DNA of 64,000 nucleotides from positions 1-64,000 of the forward strand of contig JAHQJS010000006.1 in NCBI GenBank assembly GCA_019057385.1. Direction: 5' to 3'. Position numbers and translations under genes: made by a program. The stretch comes from Candidatus Borrarchaeum weybense. GTDB taxonomy: Archaea > Asgardarchaeota > Sifarchaeia > Borrarchaeales > Borrarchaeaceae. The notes under the pieces were generated by a model. That model saw only the letters and a list, made by a program, of their open reading frames with translations, was not told the origin of the DNA and made no database searches. This document shows positions 1 through 7,823 of this stretch, one piece after another (the stretch's first letter is position 1; every line of letters starts with the position of its first letter).

Positions 1-163
1 GTTTTGCAGCGATTCTAAGTAGAATTGAGCTGAGGTAACACTCGCCAGTTCTCACTCTCATCATCATCATCAGGGCAGGGACTGCCCGTAGAGCCTGTTT
101 GACGTGTCCCGTTGGGGAATGGATGATTCAGGAAGCCAGCCTACTTGTAGGGTGGTAGTTCAC
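1..163 (+). mobile_element. IS200/IS605-type right end with omegaRNA-like hairpins (element runs off left edge)
   Basis: A GC-richer structured stretch ends in the pattern typical of IS605/IS1341 right ends: GAAGCC, a hairpin (CCTAC 140-144 pairs with GTAGG 147-151), then GGTAGTTCAC at 154-163. A second perfect hairpin lies upstream (GGGCAG 73-78 with CTGCCC 82-87). In TnpB elements this segment is both the transposon end and the 3' part of the guide (omega) RNA. No tnpB reading frame can be judged in the few bases available, so the parent gene, if any, lies outside the window. The family resemblance is pattern recognition, not a database hit. Confidence 0.6.
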
Positions 164-212
164 CATATCACCTAAAGAAAAATAGTTAGTTCATTTAAAT
201 TGAGGCGTACTT

Positions 213-1055
213 CTAGCCAGAAAGGATTTTCTTTGATCTTAAAATCCAATCTTCTACGATCTCTTGCTCAATATCAAGCATATGTGTAAGTTGGTTACTA
301 TCAGATTCAACTAATTGTTGTAATGTGATTATGTTTTCTTCGATTAATCTGTGATTTACTTTTCTAGAAATCCCTTTAAGCAATGTAATCGGATAAAATT
401 TCTTCTCTTCGATTATCGATTCCAAATCGTACCACGCAAGTAGTTCAATCCCCCTACAATTGCAATATCTTTCAGCGTGTCGCGTGAACTTCGTATTGCC
501 AACAATCATGGCGGATGTTATAGGATGAGAATTCTTTCCATCTTCATATCCTTCAATTACATCTTCTAATACAGCTCGAGTATTCCTGCAAACATCCAAG
601 TCCGTAGGGGTATGATGATTTACATGATGTTTTACTTCTACGAGCTTGGTTTCTGTACCTTTTCGTGCAATTGCATCAATTTCATGTTCCACACATTTTC
701 CTCGACAAATACAATTGGGAGTGATTGAATAACCCACCTGCTCCAATAACAACTGGATATAGAGCTCAAAATCAGGTTTTGAACGGAGAAGAGAGATTGC
801 CTTACGTAAATTGTTTCTAAACGGTATGATTGTTTTATATGGCTTCAAATACTCATTAAACAACATTTCAAGAATTTTTTTAGTTGATATACCATCATAA
901 CTTCTATTTTCAATCTCGCTAGCAATTTCTTCTGCTGTTTTTCGATCAACCTCTCCTCCACTTACTCGTAAGCATGTTTTGACAATTTTTTCTCTGTCAA
1001 AATCTTGTTTCGATCCATCAGCCTTTGTAACATATTTAAATGCCATATTTCTCAC
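213..1055 (-). CDS. ATP-cone / Mrr-like (PD-(D/E)XK) nuclease fusion protein
   Basis: The protein has 280 residues from GTG 1055, or 277 from ATG 1046. Residues about 5-90 look like an ATP-cone, the nucleotide-sensing module of NrdR and ribonucleotide reductases. Residues about 95-215 carry a restriction-endonuclease-type core with HEID (D127) and VEVK (E140, K142), the spacing expected of a PD-(D/E)XK site. Cysteines C115, C117, C121, C198 and C200 could bind a metal. The last 50 residues are helical and HhH-like, suggesting DNA contact. Such fusions occur in several archaea, but their role is unknown; a nucleotide-controlled DNA repair or defence nuclease is my inference. The gene lies between two IS605-like right-end hairpins on the opposite strand, and the second begins within 10 nt of its start. 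Confidence 0.8.
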   Translation of the reverse strand: MRNMAFKYVTKADGSKQDFDREKIVKTCLRVSGGEVDRKTAEEIASEIENRSYDGISTKKILEMLFNEYLKPYKTIIPFRNNLRKAISLLRSKPDFELYIQLLLEQVGYSITPNCICRGKCVEHEIDAIARKGTETKLVEVKHHVNHHTPTDLDVCRNTRAVLEDVIEGYEDGKNSHPITSAMIVGNTKFTRHAERYCNCRGIELLAWYDLESIIEEKKFYPITLLKGISRKVNHRLIEENIITLQQLVESDSNQLTHMLDIEQEIVEDWILRSKKILSG

Positions 1056-1060
1056 GACCC

Positions 1061-1092
1061 AAGCCCCGACCCTTCAGGGTGGGATAATTGAC
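1061..1092 (+). mobile_element. Solo IS605-like right-end hairpin
   Basis: AAGCCCC, a hairpin (ACCC 1069-1072 / TTCA loop / GGGT 1077-1080, extended by CCC 1065-1067 with GGG 1081-1083 around a bulged G), then ATAATTGAC. This is the usual layout of an IS200/IS605 right end. No transposase or TnpB frame lies on its 5' side; the only gene there is the ATP-cone nuclease, on the other strand. It is therefore a solo end, a relic, or the leader of the nuclease gene recruited from one. Confidence 0.5.
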
Positions 1093-1240
1093 TTTTAACC
1101 TTCACATGATCTTCAGCATATATATCGTTGCGAGTTTTTTCCGCGTAACTTGAACTGATGTCTGCTTACTCTTCTTTCAAGTAATTACATAAACTACTTT
1201 AATAAATTCATTGCAAGAACTTTAGTTGAGGTGAAAAAAA

Positions 1241-1558
1241 TTGTGCGAACTTTCAGTTTTGCTGGATAAAGATGGTGACTCACAACAAATTGCCAAAGAT
1301 GTTGTATACGCACTTCAAAATGGAGATACATTGCTTGTTAAAGATATTTTAGGAACTCCAACAGAAGTTTCATCAGCTATGATTACAAAAGTGAATATTG
1401 CGAATGAAACTCTTACACTTATAGCCCATCCATTAGTCGGGCAGTTCCTAAAATTTTTTGCGCTCTTAACAGATGAATCGAGTATCTCAGATATAGAGCA
1501 CGCCTGGGCCCAGTTGAAGAAAACAGGTGATGAACTGATTAAGAAAAAACAAAAATAG
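1241..1558 (+). CDS. CooT-like nickel-binding protein
   Basis: The protein has 105 residues. The N-terminal half (MCELSVLLDK, then a DGDTLLVKDILG-like segment) follows the CooT pattern, in which Met-Cys at positions 1-2 supplies the nickel thiolate; CooT is an accessory protein for Ni insertion into CO dehydrogenase. The last 45 residues go beyond the core family and end in a Lys-rich helix. The start is TTG at 1241, preceded by GAGGTG about 6 nt upstream; starting there puts Cys at position 2, which supports the choice. A TATA-like stretch CTTTAATAAATT lies near 1197-1208. The nearby C1 genes and hypD fit a Ni-dependent Wood-Ljungdahl metabolism, although no CODH gene is in view. Confidence 0.65.
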   Translation: MCELSVLLDKDGDSQQIAKDVVYALQNGDTLLVKDILGTPTEVSSAMITKVNIANETLTLIAHPLVGQFLKFFALLTDESSISDIEHAWAQLKKTGDELIKKKQK

Positions 1559-1603
1559 TCAATGCTTTCTTATACAAGAAATTCGATTAAAAAGAAAAAA
1601 TTA

Positions 1604-1627
1604 TGGCATCCCCTCTGTAGGGTGCCA
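1604..1627. terminator. Hairpin between convergent genes
   Basis: TGGCA-T-CCC (1604-1612) pairs with GGG-TGCCA (1620-1627) around a short loop. A-rich sequence lies to the left and a pyrimidine-rich run to the right. It sits between the 3' ends of the CooT-like gene and the leftward Cys-rich micro-ORF, so it could serve both. Confidence 0.45.
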
Positions 1628-1663
1628 CCTCTATTTTCCCCATGTACTTTAGTTTAAGAAATG

Positions 1664-1813
1664 CTAAGCGACTGCTACTCGTGGGATAGCAACTGGAATT
1701 TCTTCTATAGTTTCCAATAGTTTACAGCACTCTTCACAAATATTGTTTAGACAAAACTCCTCTGGCACATTTTTGCATGGAAGTTTCATTTTTATCACAC
1801 AATCGATACACAT
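1664..1813 (-). CDS. Cys-rich 49-residue micro-protein
   Basis: A short frame read from ATG 1813 to TAG 1664 encodes 49 residues with seven cysteines: Cys2 and Cys5, then Cys13, Cys21, Cys26 and a Cys29-Cys30 pair. The first line reads MCIDCVIKMKLPC. Its CxxC and CxxCC spacing resembles a small zinc-ribbon or metal-binding knuckle. It sits in a 700-bp gap that otherwise lacks a gene, is convergent with the CooT-like gene, and shares a hairpin with it. Only a weak GGAAA precedes the start, which lowers confidence. No family is recognised; metal binding is inferred from the cysteines alone. Confidence 0.45.
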   Translation of the reverse strand: MCIDCVIKMKLPCKNVPEEFCLNNICEECCKLLETIEEIPVAIPRVAVA

Positions 1814-2263
1814 TTTTCCAATAGATGAGATATCTCATTGTATGGTGAGTTCGATTATTTAATGATTTTGATTATTTTCTAACTATAAAATAGTATGTAA
1901 TTTTTACTATATAAGACTTGTGAAAAGATTATCCACAACTTTTAACTCAAAAAAAGGTAAATTTCAACTATACAGACAAAAAAACAGCCGTTATGCAAGT
2001 AAAAAATAAATTTAATAATGATAAAATAATGATTCATCAATATATAGTATAGGGCAATAAAAAATCAAAAAAAAATTGTTATTAATTGTTATTTCTTATT
2101 TTACTTGAATAACAACAATTTTTTGCGATATTAACTTACCTGAACTAGATTGAAAAATAATAAATGATTAGTCTTTAAATAGCGAATCGGTCTTGTCTTC
2201 AATAGAGAGAACCTATGAAAGCTGAGACGTCGATCAAATCAAACTAAAGTTAGATGTGATATT
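1814..2263. other. AT-rich intergenic region with inverted repeat and purB promoter
   Basis: There is no credible coding frame. AAAAAATTGTT (2070-2080) is mirrored exactly by AACAATTTTTT (2114-2124), and TTGTTATT (2086-2093) by AATAACAA (2108-2115), so two overlapping stem-loops or a bipartite operator are possible. A TATA-like CTTTAAATAG near 2173-2182 probably drives purB, leaving a leader of about 60 nt. Confidence 0.4.
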
Positions 2264-3574
2264 ATGATTCACCCAACGGATCAAAGATATCTTGTCAAAG
2301 AATTAATTCCTTTTTTCTCAGAAGAGGGTTTTTTAGAATATAAATTAAAGGTTGAAAAAGCGTATGTACGTGCTTTAAATAAAATTGGAGTATGTCCGGA
2401 AGAAATCGCTGATGAGATAATTGCTCAAACTGTCACCGCTCTTGAGGTAAAGCAAAAAGAAGCAATTCTTAAACATGATATAAGAGCACTTGTTGAAGTT
2501 TTGAGAGACAAGATATCAACTCCTGCGAAACCCTATGTACATCTCGGTCTGACGTCTTATGATGTTGTAAACACAGCACAGGCCTTACTCATTAAGGATG
2601 CTACAAAAAAAGTTCTTCTTCTTCATTTAGTCGCATTAGAACTTGAACTAATAAGACTTGCAAAGGAAGAAAAGAATACCCTCCAAATCGGACGTACTCA
2701 TGGACAGCATGCCGAGCCAACAACTTTCGGAAAGGAAATTGCGGTATTTGTAGATCGAATAGGGCATGCAATTATTCGTATAAAGAATGCAAGTGATAAC
2801 TTAAGAGGGAAATTAAGTGGTGCTGTTGGTAGTAAAGCCTCTTTAAGCTTAATTCACGATCCTGATGAACTTGAGTCTATTTTTATGAAAGAATTGAGTT
2901 TAAACGCATCACCAATCACGACACAGCGATTACCTCCTGAAGAACTCACGAATTACATGTGCCAAATCACAATTACTTTTGGAACCATTGCTGACCTTGC
3001 AAACGATTTACGGCACCTACAACGTAGTGAAATCGGAGAAGTAGCAGAATATTTTGAAAAAACACAAGTTGGTTCCTCAACTATGCCTCAAAAAAGAAAC
3101 CCAATCAATCTTGAAAATATTATTTCTCAATATAGAGCAGTTATGCCCCATATTATTACAGCACTATTAAATATAGAGTCCGAGCACCAAAGAGACTTAC
3201 GTGATTCTGCTTCTACACGCTATATACTTCCTGAAGTTCTAAATGCATTTGTTCACTCTATCAATCGCTTAATCCGAGTAATAAAGACTCTGAAAGTCGA
3301 TAGAGGACGAATGAAAGAGAATTTAAAACTCAATCGGGATTTTTATTTAGCAGAGCCTGCATATGTCCAATTAGCGTTGCAGGGAGATCCACAAGCGTAT
3401 GACAAGGTACGTGAATTGACATTAAAAGCGCAAAAAGAAAATAAACCATTAAGCAAATTGTTAACGTCCGATCTACTTGAGACAATTGGGGATTACACAG
3501 GCACATGTAAGAAGCAAGTGGATAAAGTCACCAAATACTGGGAAACTAAAATCAGTGAATTAGCAGATACGTAA
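2264..3574 (+). CDS. purB: Adenylosuccinate lyase
   Basis: PurB removes fumarate from SAICAR and from adenylosuccinate in purine synthesis and works as a cytosolic homotetramer. The 436-residue length is normal for the family. The superfamily signature GSSTMPQKRNP is intact in the second half, carrying the flexible catalytic-loop serines, and the TSYDVVNTA and GRTHGQHAEP motifs that bind substrate and carry the catalytic His are present earlier. The ATG start follows a TATA-like box. It is a lone gene here, with no other pur gene beside it, and is convergent with mch across a short hairpin. Identification is firm. Confidence 0.95.
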   Translation: MIHPTDQRYLVKELIPFFSEEGFLEYKLKVEKAYVRALNKIGVCPEEIADEIIAQTVTALEVKQKEAILKHDIRALVEVLRDKISTPAKPYVHLGLTSYDVVNTAQALLIKDATKKVLLLHLVALELELIRLAKEEKNTLQIGRTHGQHAEPTTFGKEIAVFVDRIGHAIIRIKNASDNLRGKLSGAVGSKASLSLIHDPDELESIFMKELSLNASPITTQRLPPEELTNYMCQITITFGTIADLANDLRHLQRSEIGEVAEYFEKTQVGSSTMPQKRNPINLENIISQYRAVMPHIITALLNIESEHQRDLRDSASTRYILPEVLNAFVHSINRLIRVIKTLKVDRGRMKENLKLNRDFYLAEPAYVQLALQGDPQAYDKVRELTLKAQKENKPLSKLLTSDLLETIGDYTGTCKKQVDKVTKYWETKISELADT

Positions 3575-3601
3575 AGATCTGAAATAATAAAAAGAAGGGA
3601 T

Positions 3602-3619
3602 GAAATCTCCAAAGATTTC
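3602..3619. terminator. Bidirectional hairpin terminator, purB/mch
   Basis: GAAATCT (3602-3608), a CCAA loop and AGATTTC (3613-3619) form a perfect 7-bp stem with T-rich sequence on the right and A-rich sequence on the left. It lies between the stop codons of convergent purB and mch. Confidence 0.55.
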
Positions 3620-3629
3620 TTCATATTAG

Positions 3630-4625
3630 TTAAAATTTCTTTATATCAAGAGATTTCTGTAATACTGCTGTATTTATTTTACCTGCACTAACAGATTTGC
3701 CTGTTCTAAGACTTGATAAAACAACGGTTGCTGGGCTGAAAAGTCCTGGATCCACATTGAAGAAATCGAAATTTGCCTTCTTAAAAACATCATAAAAGGG
3801 TTCACCGTAGTCTTTTGATGCAGATGATGGAATTTTTGTGACAAATGCATTTAGGTCATCACTTTCATCATCGTTGACTTCGTAAAATGTTTTACCCCCG
3901 TATAGTATCATATCATTTGTTTGGCTCATTGCTTTTTGTTCATCTGGGTTTATAGGAGCTATTGGTGCTGTTCCCGCTCCATATGTAACCTTTTTCGGAT
4001 CGTATCCTAATGAAGTCATCTTATAGATCCCCATCTCCACTACACGCCCACTTACTTGTACTGAGCCCGCCATAGAATTTGTTGGAGCCACAACCATATG
4101 GCATCGGTCTGGCGAAACTCCACAGTTCTCAGCAACAAACTCCGCTTCTGCTTCTCCGGGCAGGCGTTCTTTCATTGGCTCCAAGAAAACTACTGCAACA
4201 TCAGCTTTATCTTGATAATCCAATTGAGAGAATTCATAATTTGGTAAGAGTTTCTTAGGTTTGAGTGCTGAGGCTCTTGCTGGTCCAGAGGCATATCCAT
4301 AGACTTTTCCTTCTGAACCTTTGATTTTCCATCCTGCTAACTGTGAAGCTAAAAGTGCGATGGGAGGATTGTCAGTCACTACTGTTATTGCTGGAAGAGT
4401 GTTCCCTTCTATATCAGTTGTTGTCACATTAACTTTTCCTAATCCTCCAAGACATACCTCTGTCACATATCTTCCCGCTAGAAATCCACCTTTTGCTTCT
4501 ATTCCGCAATCAATAACGGTTGCACCATTGCTAAGTTCAGTAAATGTTACATTTATTAATTCAGATTTCTTATCCATTTTTTTAACTACATCTAACGCAA
4601 GCTTATTGACACTAGGCTTATTCAT
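3630..4625 (-). CDS. mch: Methenyltetrahydromethanopterin cyclohydrolase
   Basis: Mch interconverts N5-formyl- and N5,N10-methenyl-H4MPT, the third step of the archaeal C1 branch. The frame has 331 residues from ATG 4625, close to the usual 315-325. Family blocks are visible: a glycine-rich AGRYVTEVCLGG, TDNPPIALLASQLAGW, and a later CGVSPDRCHMVVAPTNSMAG. An in-frame GTG lies at 4634, but GGTGA sits about 5 nt before the ATG, so ATG is preferred. The gene begins right after the fwdC stop, so the two are almost certainly co-transcribed. The products act two steps apart in one pathway, with Ftr between them encoded 3 kb away. Confidence 0.93.
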   Translation of the reverse strand: MNKPSVNKLALDVVKKMDKKSELINVTFTELSNGATVIDCGIEAKGGFLAGRYVTEVCLGGLGKVNVTTTDIEGNTLPAITVVTDNPPIALLASQLAGWKIKGSEGKVYGYASGPARASALKPKKLLPNYEFSQLDYQDKADVAVVFLEPMKERLPGEAEAEFVAENCGVSPDRCHMVVAPTNSMAGSVQVSGRVVEMGIYKMTSLGYDPKKVTYGAGTAPIAPINPDEQKAMSQTNDMILYGGKTFYEVNDDESDDLNAFVTKIPSSASKDYGEPFYDVFKKANFDFFNVDPGLFSPATVVLSSLRTGKSVSAGKINTAVLQKSLDIKKF

Positions 4626-4634
4626 TAAAATCAC

Positions 4635-5456
4635 CTACGCATTAATCAGATGCCTATTTGCTTCTTTATTTAAATAGATCTCCCCTTTGCCCTTTTCTGC
4701 TATATCTCCACTAAATTTTAGGAACGGTCCTCCAATTTCCTTTTCTTCATCAATGACAGCCGATGCTACCTCATCATCAAACTTAAATGAAGGCAATAGT
4801 TCTTCAACTTTTCCGTGAATGATAATCTTTCCTTTTTTCATTTCTGCGCCAACACGCTCTGCTACAAGATTATGCAAAATAATCAGCCCACCTTGCATAT
4901 GTATACCTGCAAAAGATCCAACTTTTCCTTTAATTGTAATTGTACCATTTTTCATCCATTCACCAGCTTCCGTTCCACAATCACCTTTTAATTCGATTGT
5001 GCCGCCTTGCATTCCAACCGATGCTCCTCTGTATGCTGCCCCTAAATAGTTCCGTGCGTTGCCAAAGATAGTAAGGACACCTCCTTTCATTTCAACACCT
5101 GTCCAATCATCGACATTGCCTTCTACTGTTACTTTGCCGCCTTTCATTCTAGCAGCGGTGTGCATTCCTGCGTTTCCTTTAATCAAGATTTCTCCAGCAG
5201 TCATCCCCTCGCCTATATGCTTTGCTTTCGATAAGTCGCCCTCCAAGATGATTTTCGTTTCCTCAGCAGTACTTCCCGTTTCACCTGAAACGTCGAAATA
5301 GTCCGCGATTGGTACTTGCCTGTTCCCCTTCCAAAGTTTCAGACTTTCTATTTCGTCAATAGTTTTCCCCGCAAAAACATTTGGTGAAATAACTTCAACT
5401 TCTAAAGATGCCCCAGCAATCTCTTTCTTAAGTATAAGTGTAACTTCATTGGCCAT
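4635..5456 (-). CDS. fwdC: Formylmethanofuran dehydrogenase subunit C
   Basis: The 273 residues fit FwdC/FmdC. After an N-terminal domain of about 80 residues come repeated GxxGxxMxxGxxxxxG units (for example GNAGMHTAARMKGG, GDCGTEAGEWMKNG, GKVGSFAGIHMQGG) that build the right-handed beta-helix found in this subunit and in glutamate-synthase C-terminal domains. In the complex, FwdC packs against the tungsten/molybdenum subunit and helps form the CO2-fixing enzyme that loads formyl groups onto methanofuran. GAGGTG lies 7 nt before the ATG. It heads the fwdC-mch pair. FwdA, B and D are not in the window, so this subunit is separated from its partners. Confidence 0.92.
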   Translation of the reverse strand: MANEVTLILKKEIAGASLEVEVISPNVFAGKTIDEIESLKLWKGNRQVPIADYFDVSGETGSTAEETKIILEGDLSKAKHIGEGMTAGEILIKGNAGMHTAARMKGGKVTVEGNVDDWTGVEMKGGVLTIFGNARNYLGAAYRGASVGMQGGTIELKGDCGTEAGEWMKNGTITIKGKVGSFAGIHMQGGLIILHNLVAERVGAEMKKGKIIIHGKVEELLPSFKFDDEVASAVIDEEKEIGGPFLKFSGDIAEKGKGEIYLNKEANRHLINA

Positions 5457-5578
5457 CTAAATACACCTCTTGGAAAATTCTCATAAGATTGAGGAAATTG
5501 ACATAATTACCGTTCATAATAAATAATTCTCTTCGCCTTTTTCGATAATGAAAGACATTCACCACTTTAACCTTATAA

Positions 5579-7103
5579 TTATTTACAAAACGGGGTATCA
5601 TGTATAAACTTCCACGCTTTGTGATAATCATCAATCTTTCCGTTTTTAGAAAGACCAGCCTTAAGGTTATCGGGCTGTGCGCTCGTCACCGAATTCAAGA
5701 CATAATTCATCAATACTGCTTTTTTAAGTATTTCGGCAGTCTTGAAGGATGTTATCCCGCTGTGCTTGAGCAGGCTATGGATCATAGACCATCTACGGTA
5801 AGGACTGCCCTTTTTCAAACGAGGTTCTATAAACTCCTCGACTTGTGAGAGCACCCAATCGTAAACAGGTGGAATTGCTTCCTTTAAACCCAGTCCTCTT
5901 CGAGCTATTACATAACTTGCGAGGTGATGTGTTGACAAATTATGTAATCGTGAGTATTTGTATTTCCCGATAAGTGAGGTATATCCAGGAAATACTTTTC
6001 GGAAAGACACACCACGCTTTTTGCACTTTCTCTCTAACAGCTGCAAGGCGGTGGTCTTCAAGTTGCTTAACTTGCGATTGCGTTTTTTATTATAGGAAAA
6101 TTCTTGATCGAATTTTAAGTTCTCGATCACGATGCCTTTCCCTCTATTGATGCAATAATTGACAACCTTATCCATCTTATAGGAGATATAATCGTTACGC
6201 TTATCGGTTCGATAACTGTGAAGGTTTTCAAATGAAATGCTATGGTAGGAGAGTAATGTGCCGTGCTGGTCTACATTGGTTAACGCAGCAAAATTATAGT
6301 TGAAATCTAAGCCGATGGCACCATATTCGTAGCCGTAACGTTTTGCAGGGGATGGAATGTCATACGATACATGAACAAAGTAGCGTACTTCTCCCCTGAA
6401 GAACTTTCTCTTTATGGTCGCCGTGTATTTATCGATATTAAGAATTTCCTGAAACCATCTCTCCTGCACGTGGTTGACAGACAGGGGAATGATCAGCCAT
6501 TTGCGTCCGTTTTGCTTGGAAAAGGTGCGTATCTTGACCATTTTATCAGTTAAGACCTTGATGTTTTTGTTCGTTCCTTGTTTCTTTCCGATACAACTGA
6601 AGGAAGAATCCCGTCGTATCTTGAACTCCTCTCTACTTATTTTGCCAAGAATTCGGTCTCTAAATAACTTCTTGGTGCCAAACACCACAGGTGTAAGCAT
6701 TAAATTGTGCAATTTAGCGATTATCGAGGATCTGCGGTCGTATAACCCTTTTAAACGTCGGTCATGCGTATCATGTTCCTTTATGGTGTTGATTTTTTTA
6801 GTAATTGTGTTTAGTTGCTTGCCCATGTATTTGCGTCGTTTTTCCAGCCATGTCTTTTGTGCATCCAATATCTGGCTTGATATCGACCAGGATGGTGCTG
6901 ACATAAGGGTTGTTATGACACAGACTCATTAAACACTGTTGGATAGTTTTAACCTCTCCAAATCGTGCTTTCATGTGGTCCTCGCCATGAAACAACAGGT
7001 TATAACCTATGCGTTTCACCCGATTATAGATGGCAAAAATTTCATGCAGTTTCTGTTCTTGTGCCTCATTGGGATAGAGTCTAAATTTGATGGTCTGGAT
7101 CAT
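5579..7103 (-). pseudogene. tnpB: TnpB-related RNA-guided nuclease, frameshifted
   Basis: Two overlapping frames make one protein of about 505 residues. The first (7103-6798) has the OrfB N-terminus (TIKFRLYPNEAQEQKL); the second (ending 5579) carries the RuvC-like core. Reading must shift by +1 near 6875, after NPYVSTILVDIK and before QILDAQKTWLEKRRKYM. The core keeps GLDFN (first acidic residue) and VIENL (second). The place of the usual Cys4 zinc finger and final DxxAA reads YTSLIGKYKYSRLHNLS followed by HHLASYVIARRG, as in the TnpB-related subfamily that lacks the zinc finger. No matching right end was found in the 120 bases between it and fwdC. It could be dead, a sequencing error, or recoded. 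Confidence 0.8.
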
Positions 7104-7450
7104 GTTTCCTTATCCCCTGCCCCTTGTCTTTTAGTTTTTTTACTTATGTGTGGATTGCTCCAACCTGGAGTTTCTTTTCAACGAAATCTGACAGCAGGTT
7201 GTTATACTATACTATATATCTTCTCATATATAATATTTTCTTTTTATATCGCATGAAACTCTATATAAAAGCGTTTTTATGAGTTATTTCTGCCTACTTT
7301 CACTTTATCCATATTATATTGCCAAACATTCATTTAAATCCACCATACGTATGTCCTATGATACTACCTATACTAATAATAGAACAATAAGCTACCGCAT
7401 TGCATACATACCCCTCAAATACACGGCAATTCCATATATTCTTGCTATCT
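7104..7450. other. AT-rich gap upstream of tnpB remnant
   Basis: No recognisable gene. A 68-codon open frame at 7279-7485 has a Tyr/Ile-rich composition and no ribosome-binding site, and overlaps the structured stretch that follows, so it is not called. A CCATATATTC near 7430-7440 could be a TATA box for the RNA candidate downstream. Confidence 0.35.
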
Positions 7451-7569
7451 GGCGCGGCGAGGTTTTCTTTGACGACCGAGAGTAGACTGAGCCCGAAGGG
7501 GTGTGAGCGAAGCGAACTGCGAAGCCGTTAAACGTCCGCGTCATATCATGTGAGCGGAGTAAACGCTCC
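7451..7569 (+). ncRNA. Candidate structured RNA
   Basis: A GC-rich island in AT-rich sequence. GGCGCGG (7451-7457) pairs with CCGCGTC (7536-7542, one G-U), closing a domain of about 92 nt. Inside lie CCC-GAA-GGG (7492-7500) and two GCGAAGC repeats (7507-7513 and 7519-7525). Outside, GAGCG (7552-7556) pairs with CGCTC (7564-7568). A TATA-like element lies about 15-20 nt upstream. Strand is not certain because the stems read equally well in reverse. It matches no RNA class I know; a transposon-derived omegaRNA or a guide RNA are alternatives. Confidence 0.4.
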
Positions 7570-7731
7570 ATACCAGTTAAATCCCTTTAATAGACTTATC
7601 AAACTAAGTAAATCAGCTGTATGCTCTCAACCAATAGTTCCCCTCAAGCGTCGGAATGACCACCGCCTGAAGGATCTTCCATTTAAGTAGGGATTCAAGT
7701 GTTTTCTTGACAAAATTTGGTCGTCACCACT

Positions 7732-7743
7732 TTTATATTTAAA
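7732..7743 (+). promoter_or_regulatory. TATA-like box for ftr
   Basis: TTTATATTTAAA, about 80 nt before the ftr start, would place transcription initiation near 7768 and leave a leader of about 55 nt. AGGAG near 7810-7814 is the likely ribosome-binding site. Confidence 0.45.
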
Positions 7744-7823
7744 AGTCTTAATGTGTCAACGAGGTGTGATAATTAATACCTTACAAAATCTTTAGACTAT
7801 TAGCTCTTTAGGAGTAGAAGATT

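Noticed and set aside
50..72. TCA/CAT triplet repeats (TCATCATCATCAT)
   Set aside because: Short simple repeat within the right end; no array or spacer structure, so not CRISPR.
4321..5301. Plus-strand frames opposite mch and fwdC
   Set aside because: Pro/Ser/Ile-rich antisense shadows of two well-identified genes.
5446..5634. 62-codon minus-strand frame between tnpB and fwdC
   Set aside because: It overlaps the fwdC start and the tnpB 3' end, no recognisable domain, no good start signal.
7279..7485. 68-codon open frame before the RNA candidate
   Set aside because: No ribosome-binding site, odd composition, and overlap with a stem-rich stretch.
7651..7683. Minus-strand right-end-like sequence (CCTTCAGG, then GGTGGTCATT)
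   Set aside because: Only a 2-bp stem with a TTCA loop is certain; too weak to call as a further solo end.
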